Of a stretch of 64,000 nt of DNA, positions 24,403 through 37,600 are shown one piece after another. Position 1 is the stretch's first letter, and each line of letters starts with the position of its first letter. Under the pieces are notes generated by a model. It did not search any database, had not been told where the DNA came from, and worked only from the letters and a program-made list of their open reading frames with translations. The translations under genes were made by a program, and so were the position numbers. Source of the DNA: Gnetum montanum (Eukaryota; Streptophyta; Gnetopsida; Gnetales; Gnetaceae); contig MNCI01011459.1 of assembly GCA_015680685.1 (NCBI GenBank), forward strand, positions 140,031-204,030. The letters are read 5' to 3'.

Positions 24403-26345
24403 TACCCCCATGATTCCTCAAGTTCCTTACAAAATATTAGGAAGGTATGGGATTATTGACTGAATGAGAATTGACAACAACAAGGAATAACAAACTCAAA
24501 GTGCTTGGTGAACATATTGATAAACATATTATAACATTGGTGTTCACACCCATTGTGGTGAACATTGTACATAGATAACATCCAGACCCTCATTTGACAG
24601 CTTGAAGAGAAAGAGAGAGAGAAAAGAAAATGAGGTGCATTGCTACCAATGTCAGGAATGTGTATTCCATTGTTCATCCATAGCCCCATTACCAAACTTG
24701 TTCCTTGCATAAATGGTCCAGCTCTAGTCCAACCTAAGTGCTTCATCCTATCCCAGTCTATTGTTTGTGTAATCACCATCTACACACACAACACAGTCAT
24801 GAATTAACAAGGATAGATAAGCCATAATGCACTTGATGCCTTGCCTCAATATAAGCACATTGGCTAGGTTGTGGGTATGGCAGATACTAGGTTAGAGGTT
24901 TTTAATTGATAACTACCCAAGGTGTAGGGGTGAGATAGGTAATTGAATGAAAAAATTTGTGATAGGGACCCCATAACTAAGAGCAATCCTAGCTATAGGG
25001 TGGAAAAATTGAAGGAACAATGAAGATGAGGAAAATAACAACGGAAAAGTTAATAAAATGGATGTCATGGATGGGGTTGACACAAGAAATGGTTGATTGC
25101 AAAGAATGTTTAAGGAAAAGAACTTAACAATTGCACCAAAAAGGAATATTAGTGGGTCCTTCCCAAAGTAGGCTCATGCCTTGTATTCCCTAATAGACCT
25201 GCAAACCAAAGAGTCCGTAGGCTCTTGGAATGACACATGGAAACAATGGTTAAGAACTTACCCACAACAATTTACTGAAGAATAACAATGCATCAACCAA
25301 GATATAGACTAATCATAAAACTAGCAATGAGGTGGAATATGGGAAGAAATATGGAAGGAGAGGAGGAAATGGAATGAAATCCCAAGAGCAAGGTTGTGTA
25401 AAGTTCCTTTCATATTATGTGGTTAAGGGGATTGAATAAAATTCATCCCAAGTCTAGACTCACCAAGCACATCTAGTGACCTCGCATCAATACATTTGAC
25501 TAGCCCATCCTCATGAAGCAACAAGAATGCATCCATCAAGTCACCACTCTCCATTCCAAGGAGAGAAATATAGGGAAGTATGAAGCAAGAAAGGGCCTTA
25601 GTTATAAGGAACCTTCAGGCATGGGTAACATGTTTTTCTAGTGCCATAGCTAGTGTTTGCAGCCCATGTTTCTTATTATGTCTAAGGGGTGTGCTTTGAA
25701 TTCCCACTTTTTCTTCTTCTTCTATTTTTTTGCATGAGAACCACACCATGCAAATACTTATTTAGATTCATTCAACTTCCTGATATTTGATCAATAGAAA
25801 AATGGGAGAAGAGTCATGAAAAGCATCCAAGTACCCAAGAGAATAGTTAGCACAAATGCGTTGAATCCCCTTGAAGTCGCACCCTTTTCAATCCATTTGA
25901 ATCTTTCCTTGATTCAAAAAGTACTAAGCCACCAATTCATTACTAAGTTTTTCTTAGAAAAAAGGGATAGTACACTTCCAAACAAAGGGGAACCATAGAA
26001 TTGAATGAATGAATGGATGACATGGACCCATTGCTTGTTTTATCAAAAGAAACCATATCTTAGTATCAACATTGAAAATCAAAGGTAAAAACCAAACATT
26101 AACAATCAACACCATTATAGGACAATCCACCATCATGAGCACTTATTGTATGACGAATGAAAGTAAATCAAACAAACAAAGAAATAGTAAAAATGATAAT
26201 GATGGTGTAAAACAAAAAATAAGTAAATATGAAAAAATATGTGAAACAAAAAAAAATGTGTAGAACAAAAATGTGTAAAAAAAATACAAAAGGAACTGAG
26301 GGCTAAGAATTATTAGCATTGGTGGCCCTCTTCCCCATGACTGAG
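24403..26345 (-). other. E2 polypurine tract and 3' noncoding tail
   Basis: The purine tract (minus strand AATCATGGGGGTA, 24415-24403) abuts the 3' LTR. The tail shares its islands with E1 and E4, including the CACACCATGCAAA island near 25742 and the TGTAAAACAAAA array near 26250. No conserved open frame was seen. Confidence 0.75.
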
Positions 26346-27560
26346 TTAGAGGGAGGAGATTCGAAATAGTGAGCAAGGTTGTCTACCAACAAAGGTAGTA
26401 TTGGTATTGGCTATTTTAGGTTCATGGAAAGGTTTGGTTTTTTGGATGTTAACCAATAATTTCTTATCTAGGCTATCAGGTTTGTAAATCATCATGGCTC
26501 TTGAAAGAAAAGTTGCATGAATAATATAAGGTCCTTCCCACGACGTTTGAAATTTAGTGCATTGTGGCACGTGTGTGGGGTTCTAATAAAGAACCTTATC
26601 TCTCGGTTGGTACTTAAATTTTCTAATTTTTAGGTTATGAAATCATTTATTAAAAGCCTTGTGCAATTCATTAGATGAAAAGGTGACTAATCGATTCTCA
26701 TCTAGTAGGTTAAGGTTCATTAATCGTTCTTTTTGCGCTAGATTAAGGTCAAGGTTGAGATCACATGTCGTAGATAGTGTATGAAGTTCTGCTTGAATAG
26801 GAAGTGTTGGGAGTTTTCTGTACACTAACTCAAAGGGAGAGTAGCCTATAGGGAGTTTCCATGTGGAGCTGTATGCCCAAAGAGCATCATTCAATTTGGT
26901 GCTCCAATCTTGCCTATATTTGTTAATGGTTCTTGTCAATATTTTTGTAATCTCCCTATTGGTTACTTCGGCTTGACCATTCGCTTGAGGGTGGTATGGT
27001 GTAGTTAGTTTGTGTTCAATTCCTAAGCATTGCATCAACTTTCAAAAAGTTTCACTTGTAAAATGTGTACCATTATCTGAAATAAGTGCACGAGGCACAC
27101 CAAACCTATTAACAATTTGTTGTTAAACAAATCGTGTAGCGGTAGACGATGTACAATCCATAATAGCAACTACTTCTACCCATTTTAAAAAGTAGTCAAT
27201 GGCAACGACAATGTAAGCTTTTCCATTGGACATTGGTTTAATAGGCCCCATAAAATCAATTCCCCATATGTCAAAGGGTTCTAAAGGTTGAATCCATCAT
27301 TGTGGATCCTCCATCCTAGCAGTCATTCCCCCATCACATTGGTAGTGCTTACAAGATTGGATGAAATGATGAGCATCCTAGAACAGTGTAGGCCAGTAAT
27401 ATCATACAAGCAAGATTTTAATGGCTATTCATCTCCCAACATAATGACCCCCACAAGGACCCTCATGAGTGTCATGGAGAACTCATAATTGATCTACATC
27501 GGGAACACACCATTAAACCAAGCCATTAAGACATACCTGATAAAGGTATCCATTGATTTC
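26346..27560 (-). pseudogene. E2 integrase
   Basis: The enzyme that would insert element DNA. In order: an HHCC zinc region (HDTHEGPCGGHY near 27475-27440, CKHYQC near 27355-27340); a core with the first Asp in GIDFMGP (near 27265-27243), the second in ISDNGTHF (near 27082-27060) and Glu in NGQAEVTNREI (near 26985-26950); then a C-terminal region FQTSWEGPYIIH...LLVNIQKTKPFHEP ending near 26400. All catalytic acidic residues are present. The longest uninterrupted piece is 27038-26643. Scattered stops, for example TAA after FNK at 26643, make it inactive. Confidence 0.85.
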
Positions 27561-27699
27561 CATGAAATATTTGGCTCGGTGAAGCTACTGTTTCTTTTTA
27601 GCATCTAACTCTTGTGGTGTTTCTTGTGTAAGGAGATAGGCAAAAATGCTACTATACCAATTTATTCCCATGGTTAATTGGTTATTTACTACACCTACA

Positions 27700-28330
27700 A
27701 AGAGGAATTCATCAGGAAAGTGATCAGAAAGTGGATATTCATCCTCTTTGTTGTCCCATCTTAATCAAGATAAATGATCAGCAATAATGTTCTTGATGCC
27801 TTTACGATCTATCATCATAAGATCGAACTCTTGTAAGATTACGAGCCATCATATGATGTGAGGGCTCACTGTTGGTTTATTTAGTAGGAACCAAATTGCA
27901 CTATGGTCTGTATGTACAAATACCTTATAGCCCAATACTTAGTGCCTGAACTTATCTAGTGCAAACACCATAGCCATTAATTCCTTTTCTATTGTGGTGT
28001 AGTTAAGTTGTGCACTAACAATACTTCGACTTGCACAATGAATGTAATAGGGTCATTTTTGGTCATCTAACTATGTAAGTACGACTCCTAAAGAAAATTT
28101 GGACACATTAGTCATTATATGGAATCGTCTAGACTAGTCAGGAGCTTGTAGAATAGGTGTTTCTACAAGCTTCTATTTTAAATTTTGAAAAGCTAACTCA
28201 CATTCTCTGGTCCATTCGAAAGGTACATCCTTTTTCGTTAGTTCAACCAATGGTTTTGCAACCCTTGAAAAGTTCTCTATGAATCTTCTATAATAGCTAG
28301 TATGTCCAAGGAATGATCAGATGTCTTTTA
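27700..28330 (-). pseudogene. E2 RNase H domain
   Basis: Would degrade RNA in the RNA-DNA hybrid during reverse transcription. Visible motifs are TNVS (usually TDAS, so the first Asp is Asn) near 28115, YTTIEKELMAMV near 28005-27970, VFVHTDHSAIWF near 27925-27890 and IADHLSW near 27785-27765. These follow RT directly, as in other Ty3/gypsy elements. At least two stops lie within the domain. Confidence 0.8.
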
Positions 28331-28975
28331 TAGTTTTAGGTTGGCACATGATTCCTTGGATGACTTTAATCTTTTCAGAGTCTACCTCTATCCCTGTTTG
28401 TGAAATCTTATTCCCTGATACTACACCTTCTTAGACCATTAAATGGCTTTTTTTCCAGTTGAGCCTTAAATTGGTTTCAACACATCATTTTAGTACTTAC
28501 TCTAATTAGTCCAATGCTTAATCAAAGTTCACTCCATAGGTGGAGAAATCATCCATGAAGACTTCTATACCATTCCCTATTTTTTGCTAAAAGATACTTA
28601 GAACCAAACGTTGAAACATTGCAATAGCATTGCACAAGCCAAACAACATCTGTTTGTATGCAAATGTCCCCCAAGGACTTGTGAATGTGGTCTTGGCTTA
28701 GTCTTTTGGTGCTATTTGGATTTGGTTGTATCCACTATACCCATCCAAAAAACTATAGTAGCGATGCCCTGCAATGGTGTCTAAGACTTGGTCAATGAAT
28801 GGCAATGGAAAGTGGTCTTTGAATGTTTCCATGTTTAGTAGCCTAAAGTCTATACACACCCTCCATTTACCTCCCTTTTTGGATACAATAACTAATGGAC
28901 TAACCCATTCACTATTAGCAATGGGTAGATGAACCTAGCTTTTAGAAGCTATTCAATTTCCTCCTTAACCACTTT
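28331..28975 (-). pseudogene. E2 reverse transcriptase
   Basis: Copies element RNA into DNA. Motifs typical of Athila RTs are present in degenerate form: FLDGYSGYNQI-like, TTFTSPWGTFAYKQM-like and FGLCNA-like segments at about 28790-28630. The catalytic FMDD is intact at 28559-28548. The thumb/connection ends with SFLGHTSYYRRFIENFS-like sequence near 28270. Stops and frame changes break it. E4 is the closest copy and has Asn for the second Asp of FMDD. Confidence 0.85.
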
Positions 28976-28976
28976 C

Positions 28977-29366
28977 TTAAGTTCTGGGTTCAATCACCTC
29001 TATAGTTGTCATCGAGGGATCAGTGTAAATTCTATATTGGCATATCCTAGGGTCTATTCCAATTAATTCAGAATATGACCAACCAAAGGCTTTTGGCCAT
29101 TTTTTCACCATTTTTAGTAGCCTCTCTTTTTGTTGAGGAGCAAGCTTAGCATTAATAATTACTGATTTTCCATTTTTGAGGAATGTGTACTCCATACTAG
29201 TGGACCATGGTTTTAACTCCAGAGACTCTTTCTTAAAGTTGTTAGGGATTTCCAACTTCCCCCAGTTGATATTTTCAATGTCAAGACTTGAAAGTTGGCA
29301 ATGAACTTGCTCTAATGTGTCTATGCTATCTATGTAAGTGCAAGTCAAACCCTCAATTGGTTCCAT
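28977..29366 (-). pseudogene. E2 protease-RT linker
   Basis: A 129-codon open segment between protease and RT (MEPIEGLTCTYIDS... KWPKAFGWSYSEL). The WPKAFGWSY...IDPRICQYRI stretch corresponds to the conserved pre-RT region of Athila and Tat elements (AIGWTIADIKGISP-like). It is one of the better-preserved segments in the window and pairs with 56141-56614 in E4. Confidence 0.75.
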
Positions 29367-29559
29367 GCATATAATTGAGTTGCTATCTTGGTCAGCTATC
29401 AGCCACTCGATGCCTTCCTATCTTGTGGCTGCCACATATAGGCACCTTTCTATGTTAGTTACTTGTGCACACTAGTTGCATGCAGGCAATGTTACACATT
29501 GTATGAACTAGGACTTCTGCACGCAATTACACCCTGTGTCACTATATGCAATGCATGGA

Positions 29560-30020
29560 ACTTTCTTCTTCTCAATCTTTCCAAACATATTTTCCTTTGA
29601 TATCTCTAGGGAAAGATCATGTATTCCTAGGCATGCATCAATTTTTCTTAGCTATGCTCTTCCCATTATGATAGGAAAGTCCCCCTTACAGTTGTTGACT
29701 TGAATCACTAGGAAGTTCGCTAGATACGATCATCCACAAATAGTCATAACAATGTCCTCCACTATTCCTAATGGGACAATGATGGACTGGTTGGCTAGCT
29801 CTAAATGAATGTTACTCTTTTTTAGTGGAGGTAGGTTCCAGGCTTTGTACATTTCTTGAGAGATTAAGTTGACACCAGAACCTAAATCCAAAACAGCCTT
29901 TCAAGGTTCATTCCCAGTGATTTGTAAATATATAAGAGGACTACTAGGATTGGAGAATTTCCTAGAAAGATGATCAGCCTTAATCTAATCAATAATGGCA
30001 TGCGTTAACATGACCATGTG
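29560..30020 (-). pseudogene. E2 aspartic protease
   Basis: The active-site region reads VLDLGSGVNLISQEMY with the Asp codon at 29888-29886, followed by GIVEDIV and GDFPIIMGRA. The residue after Asp is Leu, as in E4, whereas E1 has Ser; D-L-G is also known in Athila-type proteases, so this need not be a lesion. Stops are present downstream (CG*SYL). Confidence 0.75.
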
Positions 30021-30279
30021 CATTGAATGTGGCCTTTGGTTTGAAGGGAGTTTTGAGGTTTTGGATGATGGTGAGGCCTTTGGAGAGTTAGCTGCTTGTG
30101 ACTGTAAGAACTTGGTTGGACTATCAGTCCTAAGAAAAGGTCTCTTCTTTATATAGTTATCAAACCAATAGTAAGGTGAGGATTAACAGCCCTTGTAGCG
30201 TTATGTTGTTGTGGCTAGGCAGGGAGCTCACCCTACATGGCTGGAGCAGGTGGTAATGGAGTTAAGGATGGAAGAGATG

Positions 30280-32417
30280 CAGTTAGATGAGAAGGATAGT
30301 ATGTTTATGGAACATCACCCCTAGGGGAAGGAGTTCTATAATACTCATGGGCTTGGTAGTGAGGTTAGGGAGTAACGTGACTAGTAGAGTCATGTGGAAA
30401 GATTGGTTGTTGCATGTAGTATCCATATGGGTTAGATTGACGGTAAGGGTATTGTTGACATGGTGGTGGCATTCCCCATGATTTTGGGTGCTACCACTAT
30501 TGATACTACTCATTTGGTTGTGGTGGAGTTCCACTTGGATAATACATTAAGGGTTGGTGGAACTACCTTGGGTTACATTGGGGATAAGGTAACCTTTGGG
30601 GTGTTTGCCTTCTATTTAATCATGGGTTGAGTGCATATACTCCAGACTTTTGTAGATGTGAGATTACAAGGCAACATCTGTTAGATGGTCATATTGGCAT
30701 ATCTCAGACCCACCATCATTGTCTGTACCTAAATCCACAACCTCTTTGATGAAGGCAACTTTACCCTTACCTTTGTTACATGCATATTCAGCTTCTCTCT
30801 TTTTTCTTCTTTCTCGATCACTACCTTCCTCTCTAGACTCCTCTACTCTTTTGAGAACTATTTAAAATCTATTATCTAGGGAGTCCCACATTTGGTCCAC
30901 CTTTTTCAATACATTTGATGCAAGTTTTTGAATGGGTAGGATTTTCCTATTCACCATCTCTTCAAGTGGTGACTCTTCTTCATCCTCACAAAATCTAACT
31001 CCCTCCTTTCAGAGGGAAGGATCTCTGTTATATTCTTCTACACTCTCTCTTTTTCTTAACTCACCTTCCTCTTTAGCAACTTGCTCCAATAATATTTGTA
31101 CTTGATGGGCCCTAAGCTCAAATAGCCTTCCTTGGGCATAAGTCCCAAGGGTTCTTCACGTTTCGTGCCTAAGCCCATCTACAAGATGGCATAGTTGTTC
31201 CCTTTGCGAGTAACCATGTCCTGGGCAACAATGTAATAGTGCATAATATTGGCCCATGGTAGCATCTAAGGGTTCGTGTCCTCCTTGTTTCCATCCTTGG
31301 ATTTGCTTTTACAAGTTAGACACTTTGGAGTACATTTGATACTTATTGTTGAACAATTCTAACATGGTACTCCATCGGTGAATGGACTCTGGTTCTAACA
31401 ACTAGTACTAGCTTTCCCCTTCCTTGATCAGTGTTTATGAAAACAAATTGAGTTTTTGCTATTAATTTTTTATGTTTTGCAAGGCACATGCATCATGAAA
31501 TGCTTGCAAATAATTTTGAGGATCAACATTGTATCCCCCTTCAAATCATGGAATATTGTTCATGTCCAATCTTTTAATTCTACTATCTTTTTGGTGCCTT
31601 GTTAGGATTCTAATAGCCTCAGTTATATCTAACATACTTTAGGTAGCAAGTAAGGGTTCATCATGATCATATTGTCTATGGAATCTATGATGCCTATGTT
31701 GTTTCCTACTCTCCCTTCTTTCATGATGAGTTTCTCTAGAATGCCCTCATCCCCTTTCTTAGTTGCTTTGTCTATGATTCCTGTTTCACTTACCATTATC
31801 CTCAGGGTCTTTTTCCTTGTGACTGTATCGAGATCCTAAAGGAGAGGATGAAAGAGATGATGAAGGTGAAGAAGAAGGAGGACCATTATCATGATGGTGC
31901 CTACTTCCTTCTCTTCAGTGATTGTGGCCTTGATCATGGTTATGATTAGAATGTCCATCCTTGTCATGTGTTCGTGTTCCTTTTTCAAATCCTTTGTGTC
32001 CATCGGTACCAGAATCTAGGTTATAGATAGTTGAGTGAAGATTCTGATACACAACCCCTTGACCAAAGTCAACGGGAGGAGCATCATTGTGTGGGAGACT
32101 CCTTGGGGCAGGTTCACCACCCTCAATTTCACCTATGACATACGGGACATTCTGAGACAACTTCCCCTTCATGGATTCATAACATCTCTCTTGTTGTAGA
32201 TCCCTTTGACGTTGTGCCTCCATGGGTCGATACTCTCTCGAGTCCTGATCATGCACAATGTACTCTGCCTGTAAGTGTTGCATACCAATTCATGTGAGAG
32301 CACGAAGGAGCATGCCCGAGACTAAGTGATCAAGAGGTAACACTATGTTACCTTCTAAATCACACCAATGCAGTTGTCCATCCGAGTGGAGGATAAAGAT
32401 AAAGTTTGGTATATAAT
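30280..32417 (-). pseudogene. E2 gag, start missing
   Basis: The N-terminal part is open at 32283-31915, with a His/Asp-rich end. The capsid-like core lies at about 31400-30880 (GLRHET*RTLGTYAQGRLFELRAHQ, then LLEQVAKEEGELRKRE). A knuckle-like SEICQYDH near 30710-30690 has its first Cys changed to Ser. A Pro/Tyr-rich linker follows. The N at 32418 removes the start codon region present in E1 (15503) and E4 (59512). Confidence 0.75.
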
Positions 32418-32418
32418 N
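32418..32418. other. single N at a missing-sequence junction (E2 gag start)
   Basis: E4 carries about 190 bp between the same flanking sequences (roughly 59393-59580), including the gag ATG. Confidence 0.8.
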
Positions 32419-32470
32419 GCTCCAACAATGGAAATATTTCCTAAGTTCTAACTAGCGTACAAATAACAAA

Positions 32471-32490
32471 GTCCCTGGCAATAGTGCCAA
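32471..32490 (-). other. E2 primer-binding site, tRNA-Asp type
   Basis: The minus strand reads TTGGCACTATTGCCAGGGAC directly after the 5' LTR, the same site as in E1, E4 and P with C/T and G/A differences. Confidence 0.8.
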
Positions 32491-32929
32491 TGATAAGCGG
32501 TGAGATATCTCTATCTCAACCATACAAATACAAGCATCCTTGCATGATCCAGTCAAATTCCAAGGACTAAGTGCTTATGCGCCTTTACAGAATAAGGATC
32601 GGTTAGTCAATCATTATCTTCCCAAGCTTACTTGTATGGCACAATTGTATGATTAAGTAAACTTGAGGTATATGATTTTTATATATATTTTTATGTTCAT
32701 GTCCTGCTGCTACAAAGGGAAAAGTGAACTAATTAAGTAACTAATTCAATTTAACTAATCTACTATGTTCTAACTAGTCCTACACCAGCATCCATTCCCA
32801 CTTGTCTTACACATCTTAAACCAATGCAACACTACTGGGATTACCAAACGCTAATTATTCATGGGTTACCAAGTGTTCCACACATGCTCAAAGTGGTCAT
32901 ATTGAGTGTGCTTACTTGGGGGAGTTAAC

Positions 32930-32961
<32 letters not shown>

Positions 32962-33324
32962 ACATTAATTAACTAAGGAAAGCATTAAATAATTATAAAT
33001 AACATTAAATAAGTGATTCTAAATGCTACAAGGTTTATCACAAAGTTAGTCTTTATTTCCACCCACAAGGTGTGCTCAGGTACACAATGCTCAAATAAAG
33101 ATCTGTTTGCTTTATGACTCCTACTGCGGGCACTCAAAAATAATTCTAAATCTGAGAAGGGAAAAAGGCAAGAGTTTGGGTAAGGGACTAAGACTAAATT
33201 ACCAAGTGTGCCTGCCTCTTATTTATAGGTGACAAAACAAGCCCTGATATTGGATGTCTGATATCACTTGGAAGGCTCCGATATTCCAGATGTGATATCA
33301 TGATCCTAATATCATGGCTCATCA
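32491..33324 (-). repeat. E2 5' LTR (right, 834 bp)
   Basis: Starts TGATGAGCC on the minus strand at 33324 and ends CTTATCA at 32491. It contains a TATA-like word at 33228-33218, a (GA)n run at 32930-32960, and the CAAGGTTTATCACAAAG island shared by all copies. Confidence 0.92.
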
Positions 33325-33329
33325 CTAAC

Positions 33330-33839
33330 ATTCCCAAATATTAAACTTTATCTATTATCTCACTTTATTAATCAAATTGAAAAACGTTTAAAGTACAAGC
33401 TATTCCTAACTTATAGTAGTCCCAACCTAGTATTATTCATCCTCTATTAAGATTTCATTGCAAAATTTGGAAGTGGTGTTCATTAATTCTTAAAATATAG
33501 AACATTAGAAGAGCCTTTAGATAAGAGCCTTGCTTTGAATAAGATGTTTCCATCCATTCCTCGTACAATCCCTTTAGCCAATGCATACTTCACCTACTTT
33601 GACTCTTCAATAGACAAGTTGAATCCCTAAATTCAAGAACAAATGATGCTAATGAATAGTGATTATTAAGAACCATAGTTTACTAAGTACGCTATAATGA
33701 TTACTGAAGATGTGTCAACATCATTATTTTTTCAAAACCCTAGATTATATTTAGTATGATACTCGATTCTTCCATGTTAGCAAGCTACTAGAATTAAGAT
33801 TTTTCTTATTTAAGCCCATTCTTTAATATAAACATGTTG
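33330..33839. other. unassigned segment between E2 and the copia relic
   Basis: AT-rich. A plus-strand open stretch around 33485-33630 (TLEEPLDKSLALNKMF...) has no recognised family. It may be part of the same copia element, upstream of RT motifs. Confidence 0.35.
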
Positions 33840-34674
33840 GTTCATATTTTATCAAGATTTTTATTCTTATGAAGATAACATTATCTTCATATCCACATTT
33901 AAAAAATTCATTTTGAAGTTCAAAATGATACGCAAAATGAATTTCAGATGAAGAATTTAGGATAGCTCAATTATTATTATTTTTTTGAATTCAAGTTGAA
34001 CAAATTGAAGGTTGAGAATTCACCAAACAAAGTACAAAAAATCAATTTTAGAAATATAGGACATGGTTTAAGAAAAGGCATAATTGTCTTCACTTCATCA
34101 AAACTTCGAACTCACAAGGAAATATCAAAATTTTTTAGTTTATGCAACCAAGTACAAAGTTATACTTAGATTTTTAAATTTTCATTATCACATCAAATCT
34201 AATTCAAATTTTGTAACATCATTCTTATTAATATTTATCCATGACCCAAGAGAAACACACATGAATCCTCTAAAACATGTTCTAAGATATGTAAAAGCAC
34301 CTTTTAATTATGAACTTAAATTTGGAAAAAATATATGAAAACTTTTATTCATTTATAAATGCTAATTATTAATGTGACTAATATGAAAAAAAGTCTAAAT
34401 AAGATTCTCTAATATTTGATGAACCTAATCCTATCTATTGGAAATCCAAGAAATAAAGTTTCATAAGTTTTTCAATATATCAGGCTAAATTTATAGTGAT
34501 GGTTGAGTTTCACCAACATGTTTTATGATTAAAAATTATTTTGTAAATTAGAATTCGATGGGAGAATTCCCACTAATATGATAATCAAGCAATCATTATG
34601 CTTTCTAGGAAGCATGTGCTTCACAAGAAATCCAAACATATTGATATTAAATATTTTTTAATTATGCAAGAAGA
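33840..34674 (+). pseudogene. Ty1/copia reverse transcriptase-RNase H relic
   Basis: Broken frames show copia signatures in order: a YVDDIIF-like segment (YEDNIIFIST) near 33873; a QFLH..R.PHW..VKRILRYVKG-like segment (FIHDPRETHMNPLKHVLRYVK) near 34225-34290; WKSKKQ near 34440-34460; and the RNase H end NQAIIMLSRKHVLHKKSKHIDIKY near 34580-34655. It is cut at 34675 by the left LTR of H2, so H2 inserted into it or joined it. The remainder is not seen after H2, whose right end lies beyond the window. Confidence 0.75.
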
Positions 34675-37600
34675 TGTTATCACATTTTAGTCATAAATGG
34701 AGTAGGACATAAGACTTGAGTTTTTGATGGTTTTTATGAGCTCAAATTTTTCATAAAAGGGGGCTCTGTATTTTAGAAATGATTTAGGGCTTGTAAGTTA
34801 GGCCCCAATCATGATTTTGGGTTTTCATTTCAAAGATTTAAGCTTGAATTATTGGTAAACATGGCTTCAGAATTTAAGCTTGGAGAATGAAGTCAAGGGC
34901 CTATAAATTGGACCAATGTATAGTGCAGATATGATTTTCAAGTATTTGCAAGATAGTAGAGCTTATGAAATAGCACCAAAATTGAGTTATCAGGCTGATT
35001 TCTCTATGTGATATATCCATGAAATGGAATTGAGCTAAGATTTATTGCATATAACTATATTCTATGTAGATGCTTCTTTTGTTCATGTTCCTAAAAATTA
35101 TACATAAAGCTTAAGAGCCAATTTTATCCCAAGGGAGGACTAGCATTAAAATAAATAGTTAAGTACTAAGGAATATCCTCATTTCAAGAAAAGGTACTCA
35201 ATCTAAATTCAAAAATGGTTTGTTAAAGTATGTTTACACATCAGCTCATATAGAAGAAAATAAATCCCATGAAGATCATGAAAAATGGCTCTACCAAATT
35301 AGCTTTGCTAAAGTAGGAAGATCACAAGGTTGAAAAATGGCTCTATTTGAGAGAACACTTAATGGCTTTGCCACATCAACTTTAGTTTATGGCAAGAGTT
35401 TGTAGAGCCAAAGAAGTACTTCCATCAAATCTTCTCTATGATGTTAGCTCATGGGAAGTTCTTTCACCATTCACATAGTTGCTAATTTTTACAATGAAAA
35501 AATGGCCTTGCAAGGTGATTCTACCATGTCCACTCTGTAAAGTCTCTCTACCATGTACGCTCTAGAGTTGGCTTTTATTCGTAGAGGTAAAAAATGGTTT
35601 TACGAAGAAGCTATAAATGTCACATCAACATTAGAGAGTTAACCTTGCCATGTCAACTCAAGGGATGTTACTTGTAGGGGTAGATTTCATCTCTACAAAC
35701 AAGCTTATTGCACCCTACCATGTTAGCTCATAAATTTAAAAAATGGTTCTACAAAGGAGCTCTACCATGTAAGCTTTATCAACTTAGCTCATGTTCATAA
35801 AACCAAAAATTGCTTCTCCAAAAATATTCTATGAGCCACATCAGCTCTACAAATATGTTCTATCACATCAACTTTCATGAGGCTTAAAAGTAGTTCTAAA
35901 AAGTCACTCCACCATGTAAGCTCTAAAATTAGCTTATGTCCATAGATGTGAAAAAAAAATTCTATGAAAAAGCTCTATCATGTTAGACAAGCTCATCACA
36001 ACTTGTCATGTCAGTTTGTAGAGGAGGCTCATAGAGTTAAAAAGTGTTTCTACAAAATATCTCTACCACATCAGCCTAATACCACCTTAGCTTGTAGATG
36101 AGATTTTTAGAGTTGAATATTGGCTCTATGAAATGGCTCAAACATGTCAGCACTACCATGTCAGCAAGTACATAAAACCTAGTCATCGACATTTTGTTTT
36201 CCACATTAGTATTACTACATTAGATTCTTGACAAAGAGCTAGTTTTTAGAACCATGTTTTCATTCTATAGATGAGCTCTACCACATCAACTCTACAAGAA
36301 TAGCATGGAGAAAATCTATCATGTTAGCTTTACCTCATTATAAAGGATCCATAGAGCTTAAAAGGAACTTTACAAAATGGTTCTACCACATTAGCCATGT
36401 CACATCAACTCATAGAGCTAGTTTAATAAGATCAAAAATGGTACTACAAAGGAGCTTTACCACATTAGTTTCTTGTCATTTCAACTTGTAGAGGTAGTAC
36501 ATGAAGCCAAAATTTAGCTCTACAATTAAGCTCACTTTTTGGCTATGTCATGTTGGCTTGAAGGAACATTTGTAGAACTAAAAAGTTACTTTATAAATTA
36601 GCTCTTCCATTTTAGCATCAAGCCTACTTAGCTTATAGAGGTAGTTCATAGGATTAGAATTTGGTTCTATGAAAGAGCTCTACCATGTTAGCAACTTCTA
36701 AAAAATAACTCAAAGGACCAAAATCTAGCTATACAAATAACCTTACTTTACCATTCTACCATGTCAGCTTGTAGAGTAGGTTCGTAGAATTAAAAAGAGA
36801 TTCTACAATCACTTTTACAAGCCACCTCAACTTTGAAAATCTTCTCTACCACATTAGCTCACTAAGTAGCACAAGCTTGAAATGGTTCTCTAAGGAAGAT
36901 CTAAAGGAGACTTTACAAGCAACATCATTATTAGGCCACATCAGCTTATAGAAGAGGTTCATCAAATTAAAAATAACAACTCCATAAACTAGTTCATTTT
37001 AAGTTATATCATGTCAATTCATGAAGCTCACTAATAAAGTTAAACTTTCATTCTATGAATAAACTCATAATTGCTTCTGCCATGTTAAATCCTTTCAACA
37101 AAAACATAAATGCTTTGGGGTTACAAAATTAGTCTGTCCATGTTGGCATCTAGATGAAGATTTACAAGTTCATGAAAAATGAAAAGCCTTATTTGCCACA
37201 TTAGTAGAAACCAACATGCTCTAACATGTCACCAAATAGATGAGCCTCATCTTCTTATCTAGACCAAACATGATTCATCTACCATGTCAATAGAGTATCA
37301 TCTTAGCACCTCCCACATCATCATCTAGATGAGGATTTGTGCACTTGCAAGAAATGAAAAGCTTTATATGTCATGTCAGTAGAGTTCAGTGTGCCCTGAC
37401 ACATCAGCATCAAGCCACAATAGCTTGTAGAACCAAGAATTAGCTCTATAAGATGGTTCTACCACTTTAGCTCCTATTATGTCAACTTGTAGAACCAATT
37501 CAAAGAGTAAGATTTATCATCTACAAGTGAGCCTTATCACACAAGCCTTGCCACATGAGCCATACCACGTTAGCTCGTAGAGTCAATTTGAGAGCTCTAC

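Larger units (their letters stand above)
23804..33324 (-). mobile_element. E2: Athila-like LTR retrotransposon, full domain order
   Basis: A minus-strand insertion bounded by family LTRs and a perfect 5-bp duplication CTAAC (23799-23803 and 33325-33329). Gag, protease, RT, RNase H and integrase can all be traced in order, each with stops or frameshifts. Ns at 23977 and 32418 mark missing sequence in the 3' LTR and the gag start. The host DNA at the insertion point is unidentified; the copia relic begins about 500 bp to the right. Confidence 0.93.
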